NCBI RefSeq assembly: GCF_000011905.1
Contig: NC_002936.3
Span: forward strand, 1,240,001 to 1,304,000
Reading direction: 5' to 3'
Source of the DNA: Dehalococcoides mccartyi 195
GTDB lineage: Bacteria > Chloroflexota > Dehalococcoidia > Dehalococcoidales > Dehalococcoidaceae
DNA: 64,000 nt
Part shown: piece after piece, positions 6,237 through 15,052 of the stretch
Position numbering within the stretch: the first letter of the stretch is position 1
Layout of the letters: each line of letters starts with the position of its first letter
Made by a program: the position numbers and the translations under genes
Notes under the pieces: generated by a model
What the model was told of the DNA's origin: nothing
The model's input: only the letters and a program-made list of their open reading frames with translations
Database searches by the model: none

Positions 6237-8762
6237 GTGACTATCTGGGCTCTGGTACCGCTTGTAACCAGTATTGCATATATAGTACTGCTAGCCGTTG
6301 TCCTGCTTTCTAAACGGCAGCCTATCACCGGTGTTTTTTCTGTCTTCTTAGCTGCAGCCGCTTTCTGGAGCTTCACCTCTTTTATGCTCCATCTGGACGC
6401 CCCGCCGGAACAAACCCTGTTCTGGCACAACCTGCTAAATATTGCTCTCTTTACCGCCATACTTATGTATTACCAGTTTATCCATGTCTATACCAACCGT
6501 AAAAACAACCTTTTCCTGATAATAGGTTATATTACACTGGCCCTGGATATTTTCTTCAATCTGAACGGACAGCTGGTTACCTCTGCTTATATAGAGGACA
6601 ATATCGTTTACCACACCACTACTCCATTATTTTATTATATTTTTACATTTGCCCTGCTGTTCATAGGGGTTATCATTTATCATCTGGTACACAAATACCG
6701 CCAATCTACAGACCCGGCCGAACGCAACCGCACCCTGTACCTGGTACTGGGGTGGGTAATTGTAGTTCTTTCAAGCTATACCAATCTTAGTGACAACCCC
6801 CGCATCTACGGCCTGCCCCTTGACCATGTGGGCAACTTTATAAACGCGGGAATTATTGTCTACGCCATAACCCAGTACCGCCTGATAGACATTAAACTGA
6901 TAGCCCGCAAGACCCTTACCTATGTTCTTTTGTTTTTCTCCATGATAACCATATATGCAGGCGCTTTATTTGTAGCTACACGTATATTCCCCGCCGAAGA
7001 AATGTCTACTATAATCCTTATGGCAACCCTGATTGTGCTGATACTGGCCATGACCGCCCGCCCTCTAAGAACACTTATTGAAAAACGCATAGACAGGTTA
7101 TTTTATCAGGAGACCTATGAATCCCGTCTAGCGCTTATGGGTTTTTCACGCAAGATGGGTAACATACTTAATCTGGAGGAACTGGCCAAATCACTGCTAC
7201 CTGACCTGGCTAAATCTTTAAATGTAAACAAAACCGCCCTCCTTTTCCCGGATGCTGCCAGCGGTGAGTTTTCCCTGCAATATGTTTACCCCGGTGATGA
7301 CCAGCTGAAAACCCATTTCAAACTGGCTTCCGATAACCCTGTCATTGCCTGGCTGGATAAGAACAATGCCCAGTTATACCTGAATAAACTGGATACTTTA
7401 CCGGAACTGAAGGGCTTATGGCAGATAGAGAAAGAGCAGCTCCAGAAATCAGAGATGGGGTTACTCTATCCCATAAAAAGCCGTGATAAGCTGATAGGCA
7501 TTATCGGGCTGGGCAACAAAAAACGGGGGGGCATATATTCCACCGGAGATTTGGACCTGCTGATAAGTGTAGCCAATCAGGCCGGTATTATAATAGAAAA
7601 TGCCCAGCTTTATACTCAGGCCACTATCCGTGCCAATACCGACGAACTTACCCGCCTGTATAATCACCGCCACTTTCATGAGCGCATAGAACAGGAAATA
7701 GCCCGTGGTTCACGCTTCGGCAATACCTTTTCCCTGATACTGCTTGACCTTGACCTCTTTAAGGTCTACAACGACGTATACGGCCATCTGGCAGGTGACC
7801 AACTGCTCCGCAGGCTGGGTAAAATACTGGAAAATTCCATCCGCTCTATTGATATGGCCTTCCGCTACGGAGGCGAGGAATTTGCCATAATGCTGCCCGG
7901 CACTAAGATTGAAGATGCTTATCATGTAGCCGAACGTATCCGCAAAAATGTTGAGACCAAGTCTTCCTTCCGTGATATGCCCATAACCGCTTCCCTGGGT
8001 CTGGCTAACTGGCCGAATGACGGGATAATGAAGGAAGAGATTATAGCCAAAGCTGATGCCGCCCTGTACCACTCCAAAGAGACAGGACGAAACCGTACCA
8101 GTCTGCCTGCCGAGTTGAATAGCAACCCCACCCAGGTAATCAACTCCGAGCTGGAGGCCCGTCCCAAGGCTATGTCCATTATTTATGCTTTAGCGGCCAC
8201 GGTTGATGCCAAGGACCATTATACTTACGGGCATTCGCGCAAGGTAAGTGAATATGCAGTAGCCCTGGCAGAAATATTAAAACTGCCTGAGGAAAAAGTG
8301 GAAAACATACGGGCGGCCGGACTGCTGCATGATATAGGCAAAATAGGCGTACCCGACCATATTCTGACCAAGCCATCTGCTTTGGACGATGAAGAATGGG
8401 AGCCTATTAAAACCCACCCGGAACTGGGGGTGGAAATACTGAAGCGGATAATTGACCTGGTAAACTGCCTGCCGGCAATACTCCATCACCATGAACACTT
8501 TGACGGCAGCGGATACCCGTTTGGGCTTAAGGGCGAAAACATACCTCTGGAAGCCAGAATACTCAGTATTGCAGATGCCTATGATGCGGTTACCTCACCC
8601 CGCCCCTACCGCACCCAACTCCATACCGAGCAGGCTATAGCCGAACTGAAACGCTGTGCCGGCTCCCAGTTTGACCCGGCGCTGGTAGATATCTTCTGCC
8701 GTGTTATAAAACCGGAAGATAACCCCCAACTCGAAGCCTCACCGGAAACCGGCACTGACTAA
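6237..8762 (+). CDS. Membrane cyclic-di-GMP protein: 7TM sensor, GAF, GGDEF and HD-GYP domains
   Basis: An 841-residue membrane protein. Residues 1-275 contain about eight hydrophobic segments like the histidine-kinase-type 7TM sensor region. Residues 300-460 look like a GAF domain. The GGDEF domain (about 465-625) has GGEEF at 545-549, compatible with active diguanylate cyclase, and an RxxD inhibitory site, RSID at 536-539. The HD-GYP domain (about 640-830) keeps HDIGKIGVPDHIL and HHEHFDGSGYP, so phosphodiesterase activity is also plausible. It could thus make or break cyclic-di-GMP according to a membrane signal. GTG start at 6237 has GAAGAGG seven bases upstream. It is monocistronic and ends convergently with nadC. 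Confidence 0.88.
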   Translation: MTIWALVPLVTSIAYIVLLAVVLLSKRQPITGVFSVFLAAAAFWSFTSFMLHLDAPPEQTLFWHNLLNIALFTAILMYYQFIHVYTNRKNNLFLIIGYITLALDIFFNLNGQLVTSAYIEDNIVYHTTTPLFYYIFTFALLFIGVIIYHLVHKYRQSTDPAERNRTLYLVLGWVIVVLSSYTNLSDNPRIYGLPLDHVGNFINAGIIVYAITQYRLIDIKLIARKTLTYVLLFFSMITIYAGALFVATRIFPAEEMSTIILMATLIVLILAMTARPLRTLIEKRIDRLFYQETYESRLALMGFSRKMGNILNLEELAKSLLPDLAKSLNVNKTALLFPDAASGEFSLQYVYPGDDQLKTHFKLASDNPVIAWLDKNNAQLYLNKLDTLPELKGLWQIEKEQLQKSEMGLLYPIKSRDKLIGIIGLGNKKRGGIYSTGDLDLLISVANQAGIIIENAQLYTQATIRANTDELTRLYNHRHFHERIEQEIARGSRFGNTFSLILLDLDLFKVYNDVYGHLAGDQLLRRLGKILENSIRSIDMAFRYGGEEFAIMLPGTKIEDAYHVAERIRKNVETKSSFRDMPITASLGLANWPNDGIMKEEIIAKADAALYHSKETGRNRTSLPAELNSNPTQVINSELEARPKAMSIIYALAATVDAKDHYTYGHSRKVSEYAVALAEILKLPEEKVENIRAAGLLHDIGKIGVPDHILTKPSALDDEEWEPIKTHPELGVEILKRIIDLVNCLPAILHHHEHFDGSGYPFGLKGENIPLEARILSIADAYDAVTSPRPYRTQLHTEQAIAELKRCAGSQFDPALVDIFCRVIKPEDNPQLEASPETGTD

Positions 8763-8810
8763 ATAACTATCTTTGCTCTTCTTTACAGAAAACCGGGTCA
8801 GTTATAAAGG

Positions 8811-9668
8811 CTATTCTGTTTCCTGCTGAACAGGGAACTCCAGGCTGAAATCCAGTGACGGAGCCGAATGGGTCAAAGCCCCCACTGAAATAACGTCTAC
8901 CCCGGTCATAGCCACTTCGCGGATATTATCCAGATTTATATTGCCGGAAGCCTCTATTTTTATAGTTTCCGGAATAATATCAACTGCTTTTTTCATATCC
9001 TCAACACTCATGTTATCCAGCAGGATGGAACTCGGCCCGGCCTCTATAGCCTGAGCTACCTGTTCCAGCGTATTTACTTCTACAATTACCGGCAGTTTAC
9101 TCTTGTTGGTCTTAGCCTTTTCAATGGCTTCTTTTATACCAATACCTTTGGCAGACAAAGCCATAAGGTGGTTATCCTTTATAAGGACTCCGCAAGCCAG
9201 GTCCGGCCGGTTGCTTTTACCGCCTGCGGCATACACGGCATATTTTTCCAGCATCCGCATACCGGGTATAGTTTTGCGGGTATCTGCCAGAGATACGTTC
9301 AAACCTTCCACTTTGGAAATATACTTGGCAGTAAGGGAGGCAATACCGCTAAGGTGGGTCAGGAAATTCAGGGCGGTGCGTTCACACTTGAGGATGTTTA
9401 TCACCCGGCCGTTAAGCACCATGACCACATCCCCGGCTTTTATTTTCTTGCCGTCCTCTATCAGTATATCTATTTCCATATTGGGGTCATGTTTCATAAA
9501 CACTATTTTGGCTACTTCAGCTCCGGCCATTATTCCGTCCTGCTTAGCCACTATAATAGCCCGCCCTGCCAGAGAAGACGGGATTAGTGTTTCGGTAGTA
9601 ATATCACCCCGGGCAAAATCTTCATCACAAGCATTGTCAATGATTTTCTCAATTTGAGACTGGGACAT
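8811..9668 (-). CDS. nadC: Nicotinate-nucleotide pyrophosphorylase (quinolinate phosphoribosyltransferase)
   Basis: Makes nicotinate mononucleotide from quinolinate and PRPP in de novo NAD synthesis. It has 285 residues, the usual length. Diagnostic motifs are TLIPSSLAGRAIIVAKQDGI, ERTALNFLTHLSGIASLT, the Arg/Lys-rich ADTRKTIPGMRMLEKYAV near residue 130, IKDNHL near 165, and the C-terminal EASGNINLDNIREVAMTGVD barrel segment. The ATG lies one base after the nadB stop with a perfect AAGGAGG inside the end of nadB, so the two are translationally coupled. No nadA is seen in the window. Confidence 0.93.
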   Translation of the reverse strand: MSQSQIEKIIDNACDEDFARGDITTETLIPSSLAGRAIIVAKQDGIMAGAEVAKIVFMKHDPNMEIDILIEDGKKIKAGDVVMVLNGRVINILKCERTALNFLTHLSGIASLTAKYISKVEGLNVSLADTRKTIPGMRMLEKYAVYAAGGKSNRPDLACGVLIKDNHLMALSAKGIGIKEAIEKAKTNKSKLPVIVEVNTLEQVAQAIEAGPSSILLDNMSVEDMKKAVDIIPETIKIEASGNINLDNIREVAMTGVDVISVGALTHSAPSLDFSLEFPVQQETE

Positions 9669-9669
9669 G

Positions 9670-11218
9670 TTAATCCTCCTTAATAAAGACTATATGTTTT
9701 TCCCACTCAGGCCGGTGGCCGGGGAAATCTGTACGGTAATGTGCCCCGCGGCTTTCCTGCCTGAGAAGGGCTGATTCCACCATGAGCCTTCCGGCCAGGA
9801 TAAGGTTTGCCAGTTCAATCCCTTGGCGGTTTGAGACATCACCCAGGCTGTACTGCCAGCCTGAAAGTATCTCCTGTGCCTTGGACAGACCGCTATAACT
9901 CCTTATTATACCAGAGTCTTCCCAGAGAAGCTTCTGGAGGGAGGGTATTGAAGGGTCAGGCAAATCACGCACGTATTTACCCCACCCGAGCAACCGCTTG
10001 GTAAGCTGGGGCAGGGGTGCCAGCATTTCGGGCTGGTTTTCACCGGCACTGTATTCTATAATCCGCCTGCCGAATACCAGCACCTCTAAAAGCGAATTTG
10101 AAGCTAAACGGTTTGCCCCGTGGACACCGGTGCAGGCTACTTCACCGCAGGCAAACAGACCCTTTATATTTGTTTCTCCCCAGCTGTTTACCTTTACCCC
10201 GCCTATCATATAATGGGCAGCCGGAGAAACAGGTATGGCCTCACGGGCAATATCCAGCCCGTGGTCCAGACAGAAACGGTATATCTGGGGAAAGCGGCTG
10301 CTTACCTTGTGGGGGGGAAGGTGGGTCACGTCCAGATAGACATGGTCAGACTGGGTTTTAAGCATCTCAAGGTGAATACTGCGGGCTACCACATCCCTGG
10401 GGGCAAGTTCGGCCTGGGGGGCATATTCGGGCATGAAGCGTTTGCCGCTGGTATTCCGCAGAATGCCGCCTTCGCCTCTGACCGCCTCCGAGATAAGAAA
10501 CGGGGCAACCCCCGGCAGGTGAATGGCAGTGGGGTGAAACTGATAAAACTCCATGTCTTTTATCTCTGCCCCTGCCCGGAAAGCTAATGCCACACCGTCT
10601 GCAGTGGCAACCTCCGGGTTGGTGGGTAAGCTGAAAAGCTGGCCTGCCCCGCCGGTTGCCAGTATTACAAAGCGGCACTCAAAATTCTGGATAGCCCCGG
10701 TATTGGTATCCAGGGTTGCCACACCCTTGATACGCCCGTTTTCCACAATAAGCTCTTTGGCCAGCGTATCTTCCAATACCTCAATTTCTGTCGTCCGCAC
10801 CCAGTTGTTCAGGGTGATTTCAATATGTTTGCCGGTGGCATCCCCCCCGGCGTGAAGTATACGGGGGCGGCTGTGGGCGGCTTCCAGAGTAAGGGCTATT
10901 TCACCGTTGACACTGTCAAAAGGCACTCCCAGATAAACCAGCTCGGCCAATACGCTGGGGGGCTTCTTCGGACAGCAAACGCACCATTTCAGGGTCACAC
11001 AAGCCGTCTCCGGCTGAGAGCGTATCTTCAAAATGGAGGCGGGGAGAATCATCCGGGCCGATGGCGGCGGCTATTCCGCCCTGAGCATGGCGGGTATTGC
11101 AGTCCTGTATCTTGCCCTTGGTAACCAGCAAGACACTGCCTCGCCCACGCGCCAGCAAAGCGGTATACAGCCCGGCAATACCGCTGCCAATAATTATATA
11201 ATCATACCTGGAAATCAA
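9670..11218 (-). pseudogene. nadB: L-aspartate oxidase, interrupted by a one-base frameshift
   Basis: Oxidises L-aspartate to iminoaspartate, the first step to quinolinate. The gene is split between two frames. The first (from a TTG at 11218) encodes the N-terminal FAD-binding fold with IIIGSGIAGLYTALLA and CNTRHAQGGIAAA, up to PEMVRLLSEEAP. The second carries LAELVYLGVPFD and the rest, including HAGGDATGKH, FHPTAIHLPG, HYMIGGVKVNSWGETNIKGLFACGE and GANRLASNSLLE. They join perfectly if the run of six G (plus strand 10957-10962) were five. All the known sequence is otherwise present, so this is a fresh lesion, a phase-variable tract or a sequencing error. It lies between yajC and nadC in one operon. 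Confidence 0.88.
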
Positions 11219-11239
11219 AATACGCCCGTCCTGGGGATT

Positions 11240-11518
11240 TTACTTTTTATCTTCGGGGGCTTTTTTATAGCCGATAGCGCCCCGGGAGACCTTGAGCAGA
11301 GTGCCTGACTCCACTTTGATAACTACACTATCTTCGGCTACGGACTCTATCACCCCGTGAATACCACCTATAGTAATAACGCCGTCACCCTTTACCAGTG
11401 AGGACATAAGAGTGGCATGGTCCTTCTGGCGCTGGCGCTGCGGCCTGATGATAAGAAAATAGAACATACCAAAGAAAAGAGCCAGTAAAACAAACATCAT
11501 AATAGTCTGCTGATCCAT
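11240..11518 (-). CDS. yajC: Preprotein translocase accessory subunit YajC
   Basis: A 92-residue protein with one N-terminal transmembrane helix (about residues 6-23, ending FYFLIIRPQRQRQKDH) and a small cytoplasmic beta domain with the GDGVITIGGIHGVI motif. These are the hallmarks of YajC, which associates with SecDF-YidC in protein export. It starts at ATG 11518 with a Shine-Dalgarno (AAAGGAG) overlapping the end of miaB, and its stop is 21 bases before nadB. No secD/secF genes are nearby in this window, unlike many genomes. Confidence 0.9.
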   Translation of the reverse strand: MDQQTIMMFVLLALFFGMFYFLIIRPQRQRQKDHATLMSSLVKGDGVITIGGIHGVIESVAEDSVVIKVESGTLLKVSRGAIGYKKAPEDKK

Positions 11519-11528
11519 ATTTTCTCCT

Positions 11529-12791
11529 TTAACTTTCCAGTATCTTTACCAGCTTTGCCTGCAAAGACCAGGGGCTGGCTTTAAATATCTTTACATTTAT
11601 GAGACATCCCTCAAGGGGCAAATCACTCTCCAGAAATACCAGTTTACCACCTAAAGTGCGTCCCTGCCACTTATTCTTTTGCCTGCCCTCCACCAGTACC
11701 TCGGCAAAGGTATCTACCAGAGCGGAATTGGCTTTGGATACTGTTTCTTTCTGCAGGTCTTCTATAAGCTTCAGGCGGCGTTTTTTCTCGGCAACCGGCA
11801 CGTCATCTGCCATATCACGGGCAGCCGCAGTCTGGGGGCGGGGGGAATATGCGGCCACATGGATAGCGTCATAACCGATATCTGACATAAGTTTATAGCT
11901 CTGGTCAAACTGCTCTGCGGTTTCAGAGGGGAAGCCCACTATCAAATCTGTCTGGAGGCTGATATCCGGCATGGCGGTTTTCAGACGCCCCACCAGCTCC
12001 CGGTACTGTTCGCTGGTATATCCCCGCCGCATAGCCGCCAGAATAGTATCAGCGCCTGCCTGCACCGGTAAACTCAGGGAGTGGCATACTTTGTGCAGGC
12101 TGGCCATAGCGTCTATAAGTTTCTGGCTGATATCCTTGGGGTGGCTGGTTAAAAAGCGTATCCGGAGTAAACCCGGTATATCACTAAGGGCATAAAGCAA
12201 ATCTGCCAGACAGGGCTTTTCGGGCAGGTCATGCCCGTAGGAATCAACATTCTGCCCAAGGAGTACCACCTCACGGCTGCCCCGCCTGACCAGTTCGGCT
12301 GCTTCGCAGCATAGTTCAGATATGCTCCGGCTCTTTTCCCGCCCCCGGCGGTAAGGCACAATGCAGTAAGTACAAAAGTTATCACAGCCCTGCATAATGG
12401 TGATACTGGCACTTACCGGCGGCTTAAGCGGCAGAATAAACCCTTCCGGAATCTCACCCCAATCAGGCAAAGCACCCGGCTGGAAAATGTAATCTACAAA
12501 CGGAAATTTTTTACGGACAGAAGCTATATCCTGCCCGACCAGACAGCCGGTCAGGGCTATTTTCAAGCGGGGATTTTTATCTTTCAGCTTGCGCAAGATA
12601 TGCAGGCGGTTAATAACCTTGTTTTCGGCATGCTCGCGGACAACACAGCTGTTTACCAGCACCAGCTCAGCATCTTCGGCCTTATCCGCCAAAGAGTAAC
12701 CCCAGAGTTCAAAAAGCCTGCCTAAACGCTCGGATTCGGCCTGATTCATCTGGCAGCCAATAGTCCACAAATAGTAACCGGGCATAAGCAA
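11529..12791 (-). CDS. miaB: tRNA-2-methylthio-N6-dimethylallyladenosine synthase
   Basis: Radical-SAM methylthiotransferase acting on A37 of tRNAs that read UNN codons. The N-terminal UPF0004 domain has the three cluster cysteines in TIGCQMN, LVNSCVV and LTGCLV; the radical-SAM CDNFCTYC motif (CxxxCxxC) is near residue 137; a C-terminal TRAM RNA-binding domain spans about the last 65 residues. Length 420 is typical. Two starts are possible: TTG 12791 sits six bases after GGAG, while ATG 12785 is 12 bases away. The related methylthiotransferases MtaB and RimO are less likely given the motif set. It heads the miaB-yajC-nadB-nadC operon. Confidence 0.88.
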   Translation of the reverse strand: MLMPGYYLWTIGCQMNQAESERLGRLFELWGYSLADKAEDAELVLVNSCVVREHAENKVINRLHILRKLKDKNPRLKIALTGCLVGQDIASVRKKFPFVDYIFQPGALPDWGEIPEGFILPLKPPVSASITIMQGCDNFCTYCIVPYRRGREKSRSISELCCEAAELVRRGSREVVLLGQNVDSYGHDLPEKPCLADLLYALSDIPGLLRIRFLTSHPKDISQKLIDAMASLHKVCHSLSLPVQAGADTILAAMRRGYTSEQYRELVGRLKTAMPDISLQTDLIVGFPSETAEQFDQSYKLMSDIGYDAIHVAAYSPRPQTAAARDMADDVPVAEKKRRLKLIEDLQKETVSKANSALVDTFAEVLVEGRQKNKWQGRTLGGKLVFLESDLPLEGCLINVKIFKASPWSLQAKLVKILES

Positions 12792-12825
12792 AAATATCTC
12801 CGCATCCAGATTAAACTGAATATAG

Positions 12826-12831
12826 ATTATA
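12826..12831 (-). promoter_or_regulatory. -10 box of the miaB operon
   Basis: TATAAT on the minus strand, 34 bases before the miaB start. No good -35 is visible at the standard distance. Confidence 0.5.
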
Positions 12832-12913
12832 CCCCAATACCTAAAAATATAATAAGTAGCCGAACCTTTTAAAAAACCGGCTTGTGTTATTGCCGTAAAA
12901 GCCGCCGCAAGCC

Positions 12914-12942
12914 TTTACATACCATTTCGCAGGAAATATAAT
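12914..12942 (+). promoter_or_regulatory. Promoter of the DUF3089 gene, leaderless arrangement
   Basis: TTTACA (12914-12919), 17 bases, TATAAT (12937-12942). The ATG follows only seven bases after the -10, so transcription would begin at or next to the start codon. Confidence 0.75.
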
Positions 12943-12949
12943 ACTCCCC

Positions 12950-13981
12950 ATGCAAAAGAAACTTTTTTACCTGCTGATTGTTATTTTAGTATCCGGCCTG
13001 GGTATTCTGGGGATTCTCCGGTTCTCCGGTCAGGATGGGGAAGCCACAGATTATTCTAACCCTGATAACTGGCTGGCCCTGCCGCCACAAGCTGTTATGG
13101 AGGTGGATATTTTCTATCTGTACCCCACGGTCTACCACAAGCAGGCATCAACCGACCCTGACATATGCGAAGTAAACAACGACATGATGCGTTTTGGCGC
13201 CCAGATGGCTTATAAACTGCAGGCAACCGCATTTGAAACTGTGGGTAACATATATGCACCCTACTACAGGCAGGGTGATGCGGCAGCGTGTTTGTCCCTG
13301 ACGGAGGAAGACAGATATAATCTTCTAAGCGGTGCACCCGAAGAGGACGCAATGGCCGCATTTGACTATTATATAAAACATTTCAACAACGGCAGGCCGT
13401 TTATTCTGGCAGGCCATTCGCAGGGCTCTGAAATACTGCTGTATCTGCTTTCGGACTATATGGGAAAGCACCCGGACGTGTATAAGCAGATGATTGCCGC
13501 TTATGCCATCGGCTACTCGGTGACAGAGGATTATCTGGCTAAAAACCCGCACCTCAGGTTCGCGGAAAACGCAACTGACACCGGGGTAATCATATCCTAC
13601 AATACCCAGGCAGCGGAGATTGAGGGTAAGAACCTGATAGTTTCAGAAGGAGCTTTGGTAATAAATCCCATCAGCTGGACTAGAGACGATGTCCCAGCTT
13701 CGGCATCAGAAAATCTTGGCTCGTACCTGCCCGGTGCGGACGGCTATATTCCAATCAACCCGGACACAGAGTTAAAAAAAATAATGGGGTTAGCTGATGC
13801 CCGTGTTGACAGCGAAAAAGGCGTGCTGGTATGCAGCAGCGTGGATGCGGAGGCATGGTTTTCAGGAAACCCCGTGCTGGGCAAAGGGGTTTATCACAGT
13901 TATGATTATTCGTTTTATTACTATAACCTGAGGCAAAATGCGGCAGACAGAGCCAGAGCGTTTCTGGATAATAACGGCTAA
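12950..13981 (+). CDS. DUF3089 alpha/beta-hydrolase-like exported protein
   Basis: A 343-residue protein with an N-terminal membrane segment (residues 4-24) that works as a signal anchor or uncleaved signal peptide. The remainder matches the DUF3089 family of alpha/beta-hydrolase-like proteins: IFYLYPTVY near residue 54, VGNIYAPYYRQ near 101, and the nucleophile elbow ILAGHSQGSEILLYLL with Ser at about 158. A late histidine (GKGVYHSYDYSFYYYNLR) may complete the triad. The substrate is unknown; ester or lipid hydrolysis outside the membrane is a reasonable guess. No Shine-Dalgarno is present and the promoter is seven bases upstream, pointing to leaderless expression. Confidence 0.72.
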   Translation: MQKKLFYLLIVILVSGLGILGILRFSGQDGEATDYSNPDNWLALPPQAVMEVDIFYLYPTVYHKQASTDPDICEVNNDMMRFGAQMAYKLQATAFETVGNIYAPYYRQGDAAACLSLTEEDRYNLLSGAPEEDAMAAFDYYIKHFNNGRPFILAGHSQGSEILLYLLSDYMGKHPDVYKQMIAAYAIGYSVTEDYLAKNPHLRFAENATDTGVIISYNTQAAEIEGKNLIVSEGALVINPISWTRDDVPASASENLGSYLPGADGYIPINPDTELKKIMGLADARVDSEKGVLVCSSVDAEAWFSGNPVLGKGVYHSYDYSFYYYNLRQNAADRARAFLDNNG

Positions 13982-14113
13982 GCCCCCGCCAGCCTGTTTA
14001 CGCCTGTGATAAACCGGGTAAAACCCCAGTACCAAACCGGATGAAGTAAAAAACAAACATAATCTGAAAGAAGCTACAGCTGATGAGAAGTTCGGCAAAT
14101 ACAGATGCCGCCG

Positions 14114-14698
14114 TTACCCCTTATCACTGCCTGGCTGCAACAGCTTTTTTATTGTATTGGCGTTGCGAATAGTGATGTTGCCATAAGCGGAGGTCGAAAC
14201 AACTTTCAACCACCGTGTGCGGGAGAAGGTTTTTATCGGTGCAGACCAAAAAATCACTTGTCCGTGGTATGCCACCTTTTCGTATTCAGGCTTTGCCTCA
14301 CCGACCGTTTTTATGACAGCATCTGCCTTGGCCGGAGCAATAACAACGATGGCGTTGTGCTTGGAATCAGCATCTCGGTCCCACCATTCGGGAGCATGGT
14401 TCAACGCATCAGCAAGGGCGTTTACGGACAGAACAGCAATCGGTATCTCCAAGCTGAAGGTATCCAGCACTACCTGCCGGCATTGCTGCTGCAAATCGGT
14501 GATTTCTTTCTCCTCACAGGAAAAAAATACGTTTCCGCTGTTGATATAAGTGCTGACTTCGGTAAATCCGGCATTTTCAAACGCAGCTTTTAATTCCGGC
14601 ATTGAAACCTTGTTCTTGCCGCCTACATTCACTCCGCGCAAAAGCGCTATATACTTTATCTTAGATCCATTCATGCCTGACCCATCATCATTTGCCAT
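14114..14698 (-). CDS. DUF1697 family protein
   Basis: A 194-residue protein of the DUF1697 family, seen from KYIALLRGVNVGGKNKVSMPELKAAFENAG, the STYINSGNVFF motif and the C-terminal FSRTRWLKVVSTSAYGNITIRNANTIKKL. The fold is thought to be two ferredoxin-like halves; no biochemical function is established. The start is unclear: ATG 14698 directly abuts an AAAGGA, while ATG 14674 (MNGSKIKYIALL) fits the usual family N-terminus. It stands alone between a plus-strand gene and a tRNA. Confidence 0.78.
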   Translation of the reverse strand: MANDDGSGMNGSKIKYIALLRGVNVGGKNKVSMPELKAAFENAGFTEVSTYINSGNVFFSCEEKEITDLQQQCRQVVLDTFSLEIPIAVLSVNALADALNHAPEWWDRDADSKHNAIVVIAPAKADAVIKTVGEAKPEYEKVAYHGQVIFWSAPIKTFSRTRWLKVVSTSAYGNITIRNANTIKKLLQPGSDKG

Positions 14699-14833
14699 TC
14701 CTTTATCATATGGTTATACGGCAAGAAACTGCTGAAAGTAAATCACGGAATACCAGATATGATAGCGGTAAGCCCGCACCACCTGAAGCACAGTATATCA
14801 CGGCACTGCAAACTGACTACACTACACATAAAC

Positions 14834-14869
14834 AAAAGGACTCAAGCCGCGATGGTTCAAGTCCTTTTT
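14834..14869. terminator. Terminator downstream of the tRNA-Ser gene
   Basis: AAAAGGACT (14834-14842) and AGTCCTTTTT (14860-14869) bracket a 17-base loop. On the minus strand the stem is followed by TTTTGTTT, 14 bases after the tRNA end, as expected for a tRNA terminator. It could work in both directions. Confidence 0.7.
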
Positions 14870-14882
14870 CTTCGTTTTTTTA

Positions 14883-14974
14883 TGGCGGAGGGGGAGGGAT
14901 TCGAACCCTCGACCCCGGTTTCCCAGGGCAAGCGCTTAGCAGGCGCCCGCACTAGACCACTATGCGACCCCCCC
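14883..14974 (-). tRNA. tRNA-Ser(GCT)
   Basis: A 92-base tRNA gene. The acceptor arm pairs GGGGGGG at the 5' end with CCCCTCC, followed by discriminator G and an encoded CCA. The anticodon loop reads CTGCTAA, giving anticodon GCT for AGC/AGU serine codons. The T arm has GGGTTCGAATCCC, and the long variable arm (built on CCCTGG and CCGGGG) is the serine-type class II arm. A promoter and a terminator flank it. Confidence 0.95.
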
Positions 14975-14993
14975 AGTGTCTAAACAAGAAGAT

Positions 14994-15022
14994 AATATAG
15001 CATAAGAGCCCAGCTGATACAA
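14994..15022 (-). promoter_or_regulatory. Promoter of the tRNA-Ser gene
   Basis: On the minus strand TTGTAT (15022-15017), 17 bases, TATATT (14999-14994), 20 bases before the tRNA 5' end. Confidence 0.6.
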
Positions 15023-15052
15023 CCAAAAGCCGCTTGAAAACACCGGGACGTG

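Noticed and set aside
14105-14593. Long plus-strand ORF opposite the DUF1697 gene
   Set aside because: It is a shadow of a recognised family gene on the minus strand and has no ribosome site or family match.
14834-14869. Direct regulatory RNA or attachment site next to tRNA-Ser
   Set aside because: The repeat is a simple terminator stem; no integrase, duplicated tRNA end or foreign-looking segment is present.
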